This document shows, piece by piece, positions 1-7,443 of a stretch of DNA of 14,662 bases. The DNA is from Bacteroidales bacterium (GTDB lineage Bacteria > Bacteroidota > Bacteroidia > Bacteroidales > UBA932): the NCBI GenBank assembly GCA_017551405.1, contig JAFZLP010000041.1, positions 1 to 14,662 of the forward strand. Reading direction: 5' to 3'. The notes beneath the pieces were generated by a model. The model was not told the origin of the DNA. It worked only from the letters and a program-made list of their open reading frames with translations, and did no database searches. Position numbers and translations under genes: made by a program. The stretch's first letter is position 1. Every line of letters starts with the position of its first letter.

Positions 1-1571
1 ACGATGACAGTGGTGGTGCCGGGGGAGCGCCGCCTGAGGCTTTCCCTGATGCGGGCGTCGGTCGCGGTGTCCACCGCCGAGGTGGAATCGTCCAGGATGA
101 GTATTCCGGGCTTCTTGAGAAGGGCCCTGGCTATGCACAGCCTCTGCCTCTGGCCTCCGGAAACGTTGACTCCGCCCTGTTCCATGACGGTGTCGTAGCC
201 TTGGGGCATGGCCTCGATGAACTCGTGGGCGCAGGCGGTGCGGCAGGCCTCCACGCATTCTTCCAATGTGGCGTCGGGATTGCCCCAGCGCAGGTTTTCC
301 AGGATGGTGCCGCTGAACAGGGTGCTTTTCTGGAGCACGATGGCGACGTGCCTGCGGAGGGCGTCCATGTCGTATTCGCGCACGTCCCGGCCGTTCACCT
401 CCACGCTGCCTTCCGACACGTCGTAAAGCCGGCAGATGAGGTAGGCGAGTGAAGACTTGCCCGAACCGGTGCCGCCAATGATGCCCATGGTTTCGCCGGA
501 ATCGATATGCAGATTGATGTCTTCGAGGGCGTTGTCGCCGCCCTTCTTATAGGAGAAATAAACGTTTTTGAAGTCTATGGAGCCGCCCTTGAGCGCCGTC
601 ACGGGCGCTTCGGGATTGGCCATGTCGGGCTCTTCCTCGATGACTTCCGCCACCCTGGACACGCTGGCGGCGCTCTGGGTGAGCTGCACGAAGATCATGC
701 TGAGCATCATGAGGGAGTTCATGACCATCATGATGTAGGAGAAGAGGGAAGTGAGCTGCCCGGTGGTGAGGCTGCCTTCCACGATGAAGTGGGCCCCGAA
801 CCAGCTCACGGCCATGATGCAGCCGTAAACCACCAGGTTCATGAGGGGATGGTTGAAGCTCATCAGGGTTTCGGCCCTGATGCTCATGGTGTACAGCTCC
901 AGCGCAGCCTTGTCGAACTTGGAGATTTCGTGGTCTTCGCGCACGAAGGCTTTCACCACCCTGACGGCGTCGACGTTTTCCATCACCACGTCGTTCAGGG
1001 TGTCGTAGCGCAGCAGGATCTGCTTGAACAGCTTTGCGGCGCGGCTGATCATCAGGTACAGCGCAATGGAGAGGAATACCATCGCGGCCAGGAAGATGAG
1101 CGAGAGGCTGCGGTTTATGAAGAGGCACATCGCAAACGAGAAGACCAGGTTCAGGGGCGCCCTGAAAGAGGTGCGGAGCAGCATCTGGGTGGCGTTCTGG
1201 ATGCTGCTCACGTCCGTGGTCATGCGGGTGACGAGGCCAGCGGTGCTGTATTTGTCGATGTCGCTGAACGAGAAGCGCTGGATGTTGGTGTACATGGCCT
1301 GGCGGAGGTTGGCCGCGAGGCCGGTGGAGGAATAGGCCGCGAAGCGCCCTGCGAGTATGCCGAAGACAAGGCTGAGCACGGCCAGCCCCAGCATCATGCC
1401 GCCGTATTTGTAAACCGCTGGGAGATTGCCCGCATTGAGGCCCTTGTCGATGAGACTGGCTGTCACATAGGGGATGAGCACACCCATGACCACTTCCGCG
1501 CTGGTCCACACCGGGGTGAGGATCAGCGCCGTCTTGTACTGACGGACTTCGCGGAGGACGGTCCTGAGCAT
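1..1571 (-). CDS. ABC exporter half-transporter (TMD-NBD), probable heterodimer subunit with degenerate ATPase site; 3' end cut by window edge
   Basis: Inner-membrane type IV (B-type) ABC exporter subunit that would move an unknown substrate outward using ATP. About 523 codons are visible from the ATG at 1571. The last part of the nucleotide-binding domain, including the H-loop, lies beyond the left edge. Residues 1 to about 310 hold hydrophobic stretches consistent with six membrane helices. The ATPase domain follows, with Walker A GGTGSGKS at 366-373, a Q-loop (VLQKSTLF), signature SGGQ at 471-474 and Walker B ILILDD ending at 494-495. The residue after Walker B is Asp495, not the usual catalytic Glu. 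This is typical of the degenerate half of heterodimeric exporters such as TM287/288 and BmrC/BmrD. The gene starts 12 bp after the hydrolase stop, so the two are probably cotranscribed. The family is certain; the substrate is unknown, and drug or lipid export are both possible. Confidence 0.95.
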   Translation of the reverse strand, partial: MLRTVLREVRQYKTALILTPVWTSAEVVMGVLIPYVTASLIDKGLNAGNLPAVYKYGGMMLGLAVLSLVFGILAGRFAAYSSTGLAANLRQAMYTNIQRFSFSDIDKYSTAGLVTRMTTDVSSIQNATQMLLRTSFRAPLNLVFSFAMCLFINRSLSLIFLAAMVFLSIALYLMISRAAKLFKQILLRYDTLNDVVMENVDAVRVVKAFVREDHEISKFDKAALELYTMSIRAETLMSFNHPLMNLVVYGCIMAVSWFGAHFIVEGSLTTGQLTSLFSYIMMVMNSLMMLSMIFVQLTQSAASVSRVAEVIEEEPDMANPEAPVTALKGGSIDFKNVYFSYKKGGDNALEDINLHIDSGETMGIIGGTGSGKSSLAYLICRLYDVSEGSVEVNGRDVREYDMDALRRHVAIVLQKSTLFSGTILENLRWGNPDATLEECVEACRTACAHEFIEAMPQGYDTVMEQGGVNVSGGQRQRLCIARALLKKPGILILDDSTSAVDTATDARIRESLRRRSPGTTTVI

Positions 1572-1583
1572 GGGGGGATCCGG

Positions 1584-2540
1584 CTATTTGTAGATGTCCT
1601 CGAGGCTGCCGAATTCGGCGAAGACGGGAATGGCAGGGTCGTCTATGAAGGCGTCCACCAGGCGCCTGCTGTGCCTGGTAATGTTCTCTTCGAGGAAACG
1701 CTGCTCTTCGGGCCAGGTGGCAACGTAGTTGGAGGCCATGTCGTGATTGTGGTCCTTGAAGCGGTAGATGCAGTATTCGAACTGCTTGTCCTTGAAGATT
1801 TCTGCAAGGGCGGAGGAGCCGTACATGCCCCATTTGCCGAGGGCCAGCTTGTCGTAGGTGACAATCTTGTCGGCCGTGCCGTGGATGAGAAGGATGGGGC
1901 AGGGCGCCTTTTTGAAGGAGGGCTTGCCGCTGTTCGACATGATGGACCCGGCGAAGGACATGACTCCGGCGAAGTTGAAGCCTGAGGGCAGTACCTTGGC
2001 CAGGGAATGGCCGCTGCAGATGTACCATTCGGCCTGAAGGGCTGTCATGGCGCCGGCTGAAGAACCGGCTATCACTATGTTGGCGGGGTCGACGCAGAGC
2101 TCGTCGGCATTTTCCAGGATGTATGAAACGGAGGCGAAGACGTCTTCCACGGCGATGTCGACGGCGTCCTTGACCGTCTGGGCAGACTCTTTGAGCTTGC
2201 TCACCCTGAGGTCGAGATGCTTGCCTTTCAGGCCAAGCCGGTAGTCGACGGTGATTACGCGGTAGCCGTTGTCGTTCAGGAGCTTGAACCACGGAAGGTG
2301 GTAGGGATGAGAACGCTCGCCCATGACGAAACCGCCTCCGAAAACGAAGAGTACGGTGGGCTTGGCTTTGCCGTCAATGGCCGTTTCGCTGCCGGGTGCA
2401 GGGTCGTAGACGTCCATATAAAGGCTGCATGTGTCGCGGTCGGCGACTTTATAGGTGCAGGAGAGTTCCTGGGCTGAAACCGCCGTGCCCACGGCGAGCA
2501 TGAGGATGGCGGAGAGAAATAATGACTTGAGGGACTTCAT
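1584..2540 (-). CDS. Secreted alpha/beta hydrolase (carboxylesterase-like)
   Basis: A 318-aa enzyme predicted to be exported to the periplasm or envelope, where it would hydrolyse an ester or related bond; the substrate is unknown. A signal peptide is visible (MKSLK, a hydrophobic core, then AVSA-QE, with cleavage near residue 23). The fold is recognisable from a GGGF oxyanion loop (FVFGGGFVMG), the nucleophile elbow G-S-S161-A-G, the acid in HGTAD224 and a C-terminal DHNHD giving His264 or His266 as the catalytic base. The residue before GGG is Phe, where many hormone-sensitive-lipase relatives have His. The start at 2540 is chosen because it gives an intact signal peptide. It is the first gene of a leftward pair with the ABC exporter. 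It could be an acyl or sugar esterase or a peptidase-like hydrolase; the sequence does not separate these. Confidence 0.88.
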   Translation of the reverse strand: MKSLKSLFLSAILMLAVGTAVSAQELSCTYKVADRDTCSLYMDVYDPAPGSETAIDGKAKPTVLFVFGGGFVMGERSHPYHLPWFKLLNDNGYRVITVDYRLGLKGKHLDLRVSKLKESAQTVKDAVDIAVEDVFASVSYILENADELCVDPANIVIAGSSAGAMTALQAEWYICSGHSLAKVLPSGFNFAGVMSFAGSIMSNSGKPSFKKAPCPILLIHGTADKIVTYDKLALGKWGMYGSSALAEIFKDKQFEYCIYRFKDHNHDMASNYVATWPEEQRFLEENITRHSRRLVDAFIDDPAIPVFAEFGSLEDIYK

Positions 2541-2674
2541 GACTACAAGATAAGCATTTTTCTTTCATCTTGGCCTAAAAACGTGATTTTCTTGCGCGTA
2601 CGGGCCTGTAATTCGTTTTTTCACTTGCTAAATTGAAAAATAAAATATACATTTGTAGACGTAATAATTGTAAA
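2541..2674. other. Divergent intergenic region
   Basis: This 134-bp AT-rich region separates the leftward hydrolase/ABC exporter pair from the rightward glycine cleavage operon and is the longest non-coding stretch of the window. It holds the clear rightward promoter listed separately. A leftward promoter for the hydrolase must also lie here, but I see only a weak candidate: TATCTTG on the minus strand near 2547-2553, without a convincing upstream partner. I see no riboswitch-like structure and no terminator. Confidence 0.7.
2624..2655 (+). promoter_or_regulatory. Bacteroidota-type sigma-70 promoter of the gcv operon
   Basis: The -7 element TACATTTG at 2648-2655 matches the Bacteroidota consensus TAnnTTTG at every fixed base. 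A CTTG at 2624-2627 fits the -33 element (TTTG or TTG) with a 20-nt spacer, within the usual 19-21. Transcription should begin around 2659-2663, leaving a leader of only about 12-16 nt before the ATG at 2675. This rules out upstream in-frame starts such as the one at 2633 and leaves no room for a leader riboswitch. Confidence 0.75.
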
Positions 2675-3142
2675 ATGCCGCAGGAGCAGACATATCCTCT
2701 CGACCCTTCCAAGGTCTACAACTCCATGGACGAGCTCACGCTCGATACTGCGGAGGGGCCCCTCACGCTGAGGATGGGCGCGTGGATCAGCTACGATCCG
2801 GTCCGCATCCACAGGATGGTCGTGAAGGATAAGGTCCTCCAGGTCGACGATTACGAGGTCCTCGGCCCGCTCGAAAGCAAGCTCCGCAGGGCAGACCCCG
2901 AGTATTACAAGCGCTTCGTCGGCCTCAAGCTCGTAATCGACTATCCCGGCTACAGCTGCGGCATCATGGCCAAGATTCCGTTCGAGAACGACCCCGTGGG
3001 CTTCTACAAATGGTGGCGCAAGGGCAAGCACGAAGACAAAGTCTATCTCTCGCTCGGCAGGCAGATACAGCTTTTCCAGAAAGTATCCCTGATGGATCCC
3101 AAGATGATCCTTAAAAAAGACCGGGATCTTTTGTGTGTATAA
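2675..3142 (+). CDS. Hypothetical protein, first gene of the glycine cleavage operon
   Basis: A 155-aa protein that I do not recognise. It has no signal peptide and no membrane segment, so it is probably cytoplasmic. It is rich in charged residues and ends in a basic stretch (KKDRD). It contains a single mid-protein Cys (YSCGIM), another Cys next to the C-terminus, and an aromatic-basic patch (FYKWWRKGK). The start at 2675 is preferred over the upstream in-frame ATG at 2633, because 2633 lies upstream of the predicted transcription start. Its stop is 8 bp before the gcvT ATG, and it sits directly behind the operon promoter, so it should be made together with the glycine cleavage proteins. That suggests a related role, but the sequence itself gives no function. 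Confidence 0.85.
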   Translation: MPQEQTYPLDPSKVYNSMDELTLDTAEGPLTLRMGAWISYDPVRIHRMVVKDKVLQVDDYEVLGPLESKLRRADPEYYKRFVGLKLVIDYPGYSCGIMAKIPFENDPVGFYKWWRKGKHEDKVYLSLGRQIQLFQKVSLMDPKMILKKDRDLLCV

Positions 3143-3150
3143 CTAAACTT

Positions 3151-4251
3151 ATGGATAACCAATTAAAAACCACATGTCTGTACCAGGAGCACGTCTCCCT
3201 TGGTGCAAAGATGAGCCCGTTCGCGGGTTTCATGATGCCCATTCAGTACACTTCCATAACCGATGAACACAACGCAGTCAGGCATCACTGCGGCATGTTC
3301 GACGTGAGCCACATGGGCGAGATCTTCATCTCCGGGCCCGACGCTGAAAAGTTCGTCAACCATATCTTCACGGGCGACGTCCGCACCCTCGTGGAGGGCC
3401 AGTGCGTCTACGGCATGATGCTTTATCCCGACGCCGGAACGGTGGACGACCTGCTGGTTTACAAGGAGTACAGGAAAGACGCCTTCCTGCTGGTAGTCAA
3501 CGCCTCCAACATCGACAAGGACTACAAGTGGATGCTGGACAACTCCAAGGGCTTCGACGTCAGGATCGAGAACGAATCTCCCGCATGGGGGCAGCTGGCT
3601 GTCCAGGGCCGCGAGGCCGAGGGCATTCTCCTCAAGGTTACCGGCATCGACCTCTCCGGCGTGGAGTTCTACCATTTCATCGACACCGAACTCTACGGCA
3701 AGCGCGCCATCATCAGCCGCACCGGTTACACCGGCGAAGACGGCTTTGAAGTATACACCACCACCGACGGCACCGTCAGGCTCTGGAAGGAGCTGCTCGC
3801 CGCCGGCGTCGCTCCCTGCGGCCTCGGCTGCCGCGACACCCTCCGCTTCGAGGCGGGCCTTCCCCTTTACGGAGACGAGCTCACCGCGGAGATATCTCCC
3901 GTCGTGGCCGGCTTCAGCATGTTCTGCAAGCTCGACAAGGAGGAGTTCATAGGCAAGGAGGCCCTGGCCGACCAGAAGGCCAACGGCACCGCCAAGAAGC
4001 TCGTGGGCATCGAACTGTCCGACAGGGCCATTCCGCGTGCCGGCTATCCGGTCCAGCTGGAAGACGGCACAGAGGTGGGCGTGGTCACCACCGGCTACCA
4101 CTCCATTTCGCTCGACAAGAGCATCTGCTTCGCGCTCGTAGACCGCGAGGTCGGCGCGCTCGGCAACACCCTCTACATCCAGATTCACCGCAAGGTGTTC
4201 CCCGGAACGGTGGTAAAGAAAAGATTCTATCAAACCAATTACAAAAAATAA
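3151..4251 (+). CDS. gcvT: Aminomethyltransferase (glycine cleavage system T protein)
   Basis: This enzyme transfers the aminomethyl group carried on the lipoyl arm of H protein to tetrahydrofolate, releasing ammonia and forming 5,10-methylene-THF in the cytoplasm. The 366-aa length is normal for the family. Visible landmarks are the N-terminal LGAKMSPFAGFMMPIQY, the MFDVSHMGEI motif near 49-58, DDLLVY at 99-104 with the conserved catalytic Asp, and RTGYTGEDGFEV. The GcvT C-terminal barrel follows, with GVVTTGYHSISLDKSI in place of the more usual TSG..SP form. ATG 3151 is chosen over an in-frame GTG at 3133 because the earlier start would overlap the preceding gene and adds residues not expected in the family. 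It is second in the operon, 9 bp before gcvH. Confidence 0.97.
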   Translation: MDNQLKTTCLYQEHVSLGAKMSPFAGFMMPIQYTSITDEHNAVRHHCGMFDVSHMGEIFISGPDAEKFVNHIFTGDVRTLVEGQCVYGMMLYPDAGTVDDLLVYKEYRKDAFLLVVNASNIDKDYKWMLDNSKGFDVRIENESPAWGQLAVQGREAEGILLKVTGIDLSGVEFYHFIDTELYGKRAIISRTGYTGEDGFEVYTTTDGTVRLWKELLAAGVAPCGLGCRDTLRFEAGLPLYGDELTAEISPVVAGFSMFCKLDKEEFIGKEALADQKANGTAKKLVGIELSDRAIPRAGYPVQLEDGTEVGVVTTGYHSISLDKSICFALVDREVGALGNTLYIQIHRKVFPGTVVKKRFYQTNYKK

Positions 4252-4260
4252 TCTAATCAC

Positions 4261-4638
4261 ATGAGCAAGATCATCGAAGGACTCCTCTACAGCGAGTCAC
4301 ACGAATGGGTTAAAGTCGATGGCGACATCGCCATCATAGGCGTTACCGATTTCGCACAGAGCGAGATGGGCGACATCACTTACGTGGATCTTCCCGCCGA
4401 AGGCGACGAAGTGGAGAAAGATGCGGATTTCGGCGCACTCGAGAGCGTCAAGGCGTCCAGCGAACTCTATTCTCCCGTTTCCGGCACCGTAGCCGCCGTC
4501 AACGAGGCCCTGGAGGATGCCCCCGAACTCATCAACGAGGATCCATACGCTAACTGGATCATTAAGGTCAATATCAGCGACACCGCCGAGCTGGACACCC
4601 TTCTCAGCGCTGCCGATTACGAAAAAATCGCAAAGTAA
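4261..4638 (+). CDS. gcvH: Glycine cleavage system H protein (lipoyl carrier)
   Basis: A small lipoylated shuttle protein that carries the aminomethyl intermediate from the P protein to the T protein and is then reoxidised by dihydrolipoyl dehydrogenase. The 125-aa length is typical. The N-terminus has the family motif SHEWVKVDGD (13-22), followed by IGVTDFAQSEMGDI. The lipoyl attachment site is Lys64 in ALESVKASSELYSPVSG. It is preceded by an A-rich leader without Shine-Dalgarno, lies 9 bp after gcvT and ends 6 bp before gcvPA. Lipoylation enzymes and the L protein are not encoded in this window. Confidence 0.98.
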   Translation: MSKIIEGLLYSESHEWVKVDGDIAIIGVTDFAQSEMGDITYVDLPAEGDEVEKDADFGALESVKASSELYSPVSGTVAAVNEALEDAPELINEDPYANWIIKVNISDTAELDTLLSAADYEKIAK

Positions 4639-4644
4639 CATACA

Positions 4645-5943
4645 ATGTCCACATTTGCATATTTTCCCCATACTGAGGAAGATATCCGGGCAATGCTTGA
4701 AAGGATAGGGGTCGGTTCTGTTGCCGACCTCTATTCCGATGTGCCGGATGAGTTCAGGTACAAGGGCGAGTACGACCTTCCTTCCGCCATGAGCGAGCAG
4801 GAAGTGCGCGACCATATCGAAGCCCTCGGCCGGAAGAACGTGCAGCTCAAGGTGTTCGTCGGCCAGGGCGCGTACGACCATTACGTCCCCTCCGTCATTC
4901 CCTACATCACCTCGCGTTCCGAGTTCCTCACTTCGTACACTCCCTACCAGAGTGAAATCTCCCAGGGTACGCTCCGCTACATCTTCGAGTGGCAGAGCAT
5001 GGTATGTCGCCTGACCGGCATGGACGTGTCGAACGCCTGCATGTACGACGGCCCGACGGCCGCGGCGGAAGCCCTCCGCATGTGCGTCGCATCCACCCGC
5101 AAGCGCAATAAGGTGGTGATGTCCACGAGGCTGCTGCCCCACGTGCAGCAGGTCGTGCGCACCTATATGAAATATCCCGGAATCGAACTGGTTGCGGTCG
5201 ACGACGTGCTCGCCGAGCTCGGTCCCGACGTTGCAGGAGTGCTCGTTCCTTCCGTAGGAAAGCACGGCGGCATCCAGGACCTCACCGGTTTCGCCGACAA
5301 GATCCACGAGGCAGGCGCCCTGATGGCGGTCTACTGCGACCTCTCCACCCTCGCGGTGCTCAGGACCCCGGCAGAATGGGGTGCCGACATCGCCGTCGGA
5401 GACGGCCAGAGCCTCGGCCTTCCGCTGAATTACGGCGGTCCCTACGTGGGCTTTATGGCCTGCCTTAAGGACCACATGCGCAAGCTCCCCGGCCGCATCG
5501 TCGGCCAGACCGTAGACAAGGACGGAAAGCGCTGCTTCGTGCTCACCCTCCAGGCTCGCGAACAGCATATCCGCCGCGAGAAGGCTACGTCCAACATCTG
5601 CTCCAACGAGAGCCTCATGGCCCTCTGGTGCACCGTTTACCTGAGCCTCATGGGTCCTGAGGGCCTCCGCAAGGTCAACGAGCTCAGCTCCGCCGGCGCA
5701 CACTACCTTCACGACCGCCTCATGGCCACCGGAAAGTTCGAGGACTTCATGGCCACCAGGACTTATCTCAACGAGTTCTGCCTCAAGCCGCTCTGCGACG
5801 TGGCAAAGCTCCAGAAGGCGCTGCTCGACGGCGGTTATTTCGCCGCCCTGCAGCTCGAGGACGGTACCGTCACCTTCTGCGTCACCGAAAAACACGGCAA
5901 GGCCGAAATCGACGGCCTGGTAAAAATTGTGGAGGAACTGTAA
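4645..5943 (+). CDS. gcvPA: Glycine dehydrogenase (decarboxylating) subunit 1
   Basis: The N-terminal half of the split P protein, which with GcvPB forms the PLP-dependent glycine decarboxylase that loads H protein. The 432-aa length fits stand-alone GcvPA proteins (about 430-450). Typical sequences are the start [17 protein letters not shown], then [33 protein letters not shown] and the [11 protein letters not shown] stretch that lines the active site. The later part contains [20 protein letters not shown] and a conserved [17 protein letters not shown] block. This subunit lacks the PLP-binding lysine, as expected for subunit 1. Its stop is one base before the gcvPB ATG, so translation of the two subunits is probably coupled. 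Confidence 0.97.
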   Translation: MSTFAYFPHTEEDIRAMLERIGVGSVADLYSDVPDEFRYKGEYDLPSAMSEQEVRDHIEALGRKNVQLKVFVGQGAYDHYVPSVIPYITSRSEFLTSYTPYQSEISQGTLRYIFEWQSMVCRLTGMDVSNACMYDGPTAAAEALRMCVASTRKRNKVVMSTRLLPHVQQVVRTYMKYPGIELVAVDDVLAELGPDVAGVLVPSVGKHGGIQDLTGFADKIHEAGALMAVYCDLSTLAVLRTPAEWGADIAVGDGQSLGLPLNYGGPYVGFMACLKDHMRKLPGRIVGQTVDKDGKRCFVLTLQAREQHIRREKATSNICSNESLMALWCTVYLSLMGPEGLRKVNELSSAGAHYLHDRLMATGKFEDFMATRTYLNEFCLKPLCDVAKLQKALLDGGYFAALQLEDGTVTFCVTEKHGKAEIDGLVKIVEEL

Positions 5944-5944
5944 T

Positions 5945-7438
5945 ATGAAATACTACGACAAACTCATATTCGAGCTCAGCCATCCCGGCCGCAGCGGCTT
6001 CTCCCTGCCGAATTGTTTTGAGGGAGCGGGAGCTGACACCCAGCAGACACGTGCCACCCTCGGCACCGTAAGAGGGGGGACCGTGAGCTGTGCGAACGGT
6101 GGGGCCGAGCGAAGCGAGGCGGTCTGTGGGTGTCTGATCCCGCAGCACCTCAAAAGAGAATCGGTCCTCGACCTGCCGGAAGTGAGCGAAGTGGACGTCG
6201 TCCGCCATTACACCAACCTCAGCCAGATGAACTTCGGCGTGGACACCGGCTTCTATCCGCTCGGTTCCTGCACCATGAAGTACAATCCCAAGATAAACGA
6301 GGAGATGGCGGCCCATCCGCTGTTCACGGGCCTGCATCCCCTCCAGCCGGCCGAAACGGTCAAGGGCGCGCAGGAAGTCATCGACGACCTCGACCACGCC
6401 CTGGCGGCCATCACCGGCTTCAAGCACTTCACCTTCCTGCCCTGCGCAGGCGCGCACGGCGAACTCACCGGACTCATGCTGATCCGCGAGTACCACATGG
6501 CAAGGGGCGACAGCGCCCGCACCAAGGTGATCGTCCCCGACAGCGCCCACGGCACCAATCCCGCCAGCGCCGCTGTCTGCGGCCTCGAGATAGTGGTGGT
6601 GAAATCGCGTCCCGACGGCCTCATCGACGTCGAAGACCTCAAGCCCCTGCTCGGTCCCGACGTCGCCGGCATCATGATGACCAACCCCAACACCCTCGGC
6701 CTCTTCGAAAAGGACATTAAGGAGATTGCAAAGCTGGTGCACGGGTGCGGCGGCCTGCTGTATTACGACGGCGCCAACATGAACGCGCTTCTGGGCGCCG
6801 TGCGTCCCGGCGACATGGGCTTCGACGTCCTGCATCTGAACCTCCACAAGACCTTCAGCACTCCTCACGGAGGCGGCGGTCCCGGCAGCGGTCCCGTCGG
6901 CGTAGCCGAAAGCCTGCTTCCTTACCTGGGCATTCCCAAGGTATCCGGTTTCCACGGCAATTTCGGCGTGATGATGAGGGCGTACGCCTATATCCTCATG
7001 CTCGGCCGCGAAAACGTGAAGAATGCCGGCCCGTATGCCGTGCTTGCGGCCAACTATATCAAGGAAAGCCTCAAGGACGCATACAAGCTTCCCATCCCCA
7101 CCGTGTGCAAGCACGAGTTCGTGTATGACGGCCTCATCAACGACGGCGGCCATGACGACGTGCCCGGAGCCACCACGCTCGACATCGCCAAGAGGCTGCT
7201 CGACTATGGCTTCCATGCGCCCACCATCTACTTCCCGCTCCTCTTCCACCAGGCCCTCATGGTAGAGCCCACCGAAACCGAGAGCAAGGAGACCCTGGAT
7301 GCTTTCATCGACGTGATGCACAAGATTGCGGAAGAAGCCGCAAAGGATCCCGAAATCCTTCACGGAGCGCCGCATGACACGCCGATCAGCCGTCCCGACG
7401 AGACTACGGCTGCGCGCAATCCCATCGTGAAAGCCTAG
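5945..7438 (+). CDS. gcvPB: Glycine dehydrogenase (decarboxylating) subunit 2, with in-frame insertion
   Basis: The PLP-carrying half of the split glycine decarboxylase; 497 aa. Conserved parts are the N-terminal [17 protein letters not shown], then [17 protein letters not shown] (77 onward), [14 protein letters not shown] and [29 protein letters not shown] contains the presumed Schiff-base lysine Lys302. ATG 5945 is used because it lies one base after the gcvPA stop and begins the family N-terminus; an earlier in-frame start at 5927 would extend into gcvPA. Oddity: between Pro22 and Leu77 there are 54 residues where relatives I know have roughly 20-27. This low-complexity, Gly/Ala/Cys-rich linker is encoded by an inverted-repeat element (6016-6155). 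The active-site regions are intact, so the enzyme is probably functional. Confidence 0.95.
   Translation: MKYYDKLIFELSHPGRSGFSLPNCFEGAGADTQQTRATLGTVRGGTVSCANGGAERSEAVCGCLIPQHLKRESVLDLPEVSEVDVVRHYTNLSQMNFGVDTGFYPLGSCTMKYNPKINEEMAAHPLFTGLHPLQPAETVKGAQEVIDDLDHALAAITGFKHFTFLPCAGAHGELTGLMLIREYHMARGDSARTKVIVPDSAHGTNPASAAVCGLEIVVVKSRPDGLIDVEDLKPLLGPDVAGIMMTNPNTLGLFEKDIKEIAKLVHGCGGLLYYDGANMNALLGAVRPGDMGFDVLHLNLHKTFSTPHGGGGPGSGPVGVAESLLPYLGIPKVSGFHGNFGVMMRAYAYILMLGRENVKNAGPYAVLAANYIKESLKDAYKLPIPTVCKHEFVYDGLINDGGHDDVPGATTLDIAKRLLDYGFHAPTIYFPLLFHQALMVEPTETESKETLDAFIDVMHKIAEEAAKDPEILHGAPHDTPISRPDETTAARNPIVKA
6016..6155. repeat. 140-bp imperfect inverted-repeat element inside gcvPB
   Basis: The left arm at 6016-6048 and right arm at 6122-6155 are imperfect reverse complements. 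TTTTGAGG (6016-6023) pairs with CCTCAAAA (6148-6155), GGGA (6028-6031) with TCCC (6138-6141), GACACCCA (6035-6042) with TGGGTGTC (6127-6134), and CAGAC (6044-6048) with GTCTG (6122-6126). Small mismatches and one bulge lie between these blocks. An inner stem pairs CTCGGC (6059-6064) with GCCGAG (6104-6109) and ACCGT (6065-6069) with ACGGT (6096-6100). The core also has the GAGCGAAGCGAG string common in short bacterial repeats. The reading frame of gcvPB stays open through it. No clear target-site duplication is visible, and no second copy occurs in this window. Confidence 0.75.
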
Positions 7439-7443
7439 CGCCT

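Noticed and set aside
507-1985. Long open frame on the plus strand opposite the ABC exporter and hydrolase genes
   Set aside because: It is rich in His/Glu/Gly/Val with no recognisable domain and lies antisense to two clear genes. It is explained by GC-rich codon use on the other strand.
2541-2674. Possible glycine riboswitch upstream of the gcv operon
   Set aside because: The predicted transcription start is only about 12-16 nt before the first gene, and no glycine-aptamer-like paired structure is visible in the region.
3133-3150. GTG start of gcvT at 3133
   Set aside because: It overlaps the upstream gene and adds VCITKL, which is not expected in the family. ATG 3151 gives a normal-length T protein.
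6059-6109. Possible tRNA or small RNA in the palindromic core of gcvPB
   Set aside because: The stem pattern does not form a cloverleaf, and no promoter or T-run terminator flanks it. A repeat element explains it better.
5882-7375. Nearly 500-codon open frame antisense to gcvPB
   Set aside because: Its composition mirrors the complement of gcvPB codons, with no family motifs. The plus-strand gene is unmistakable.
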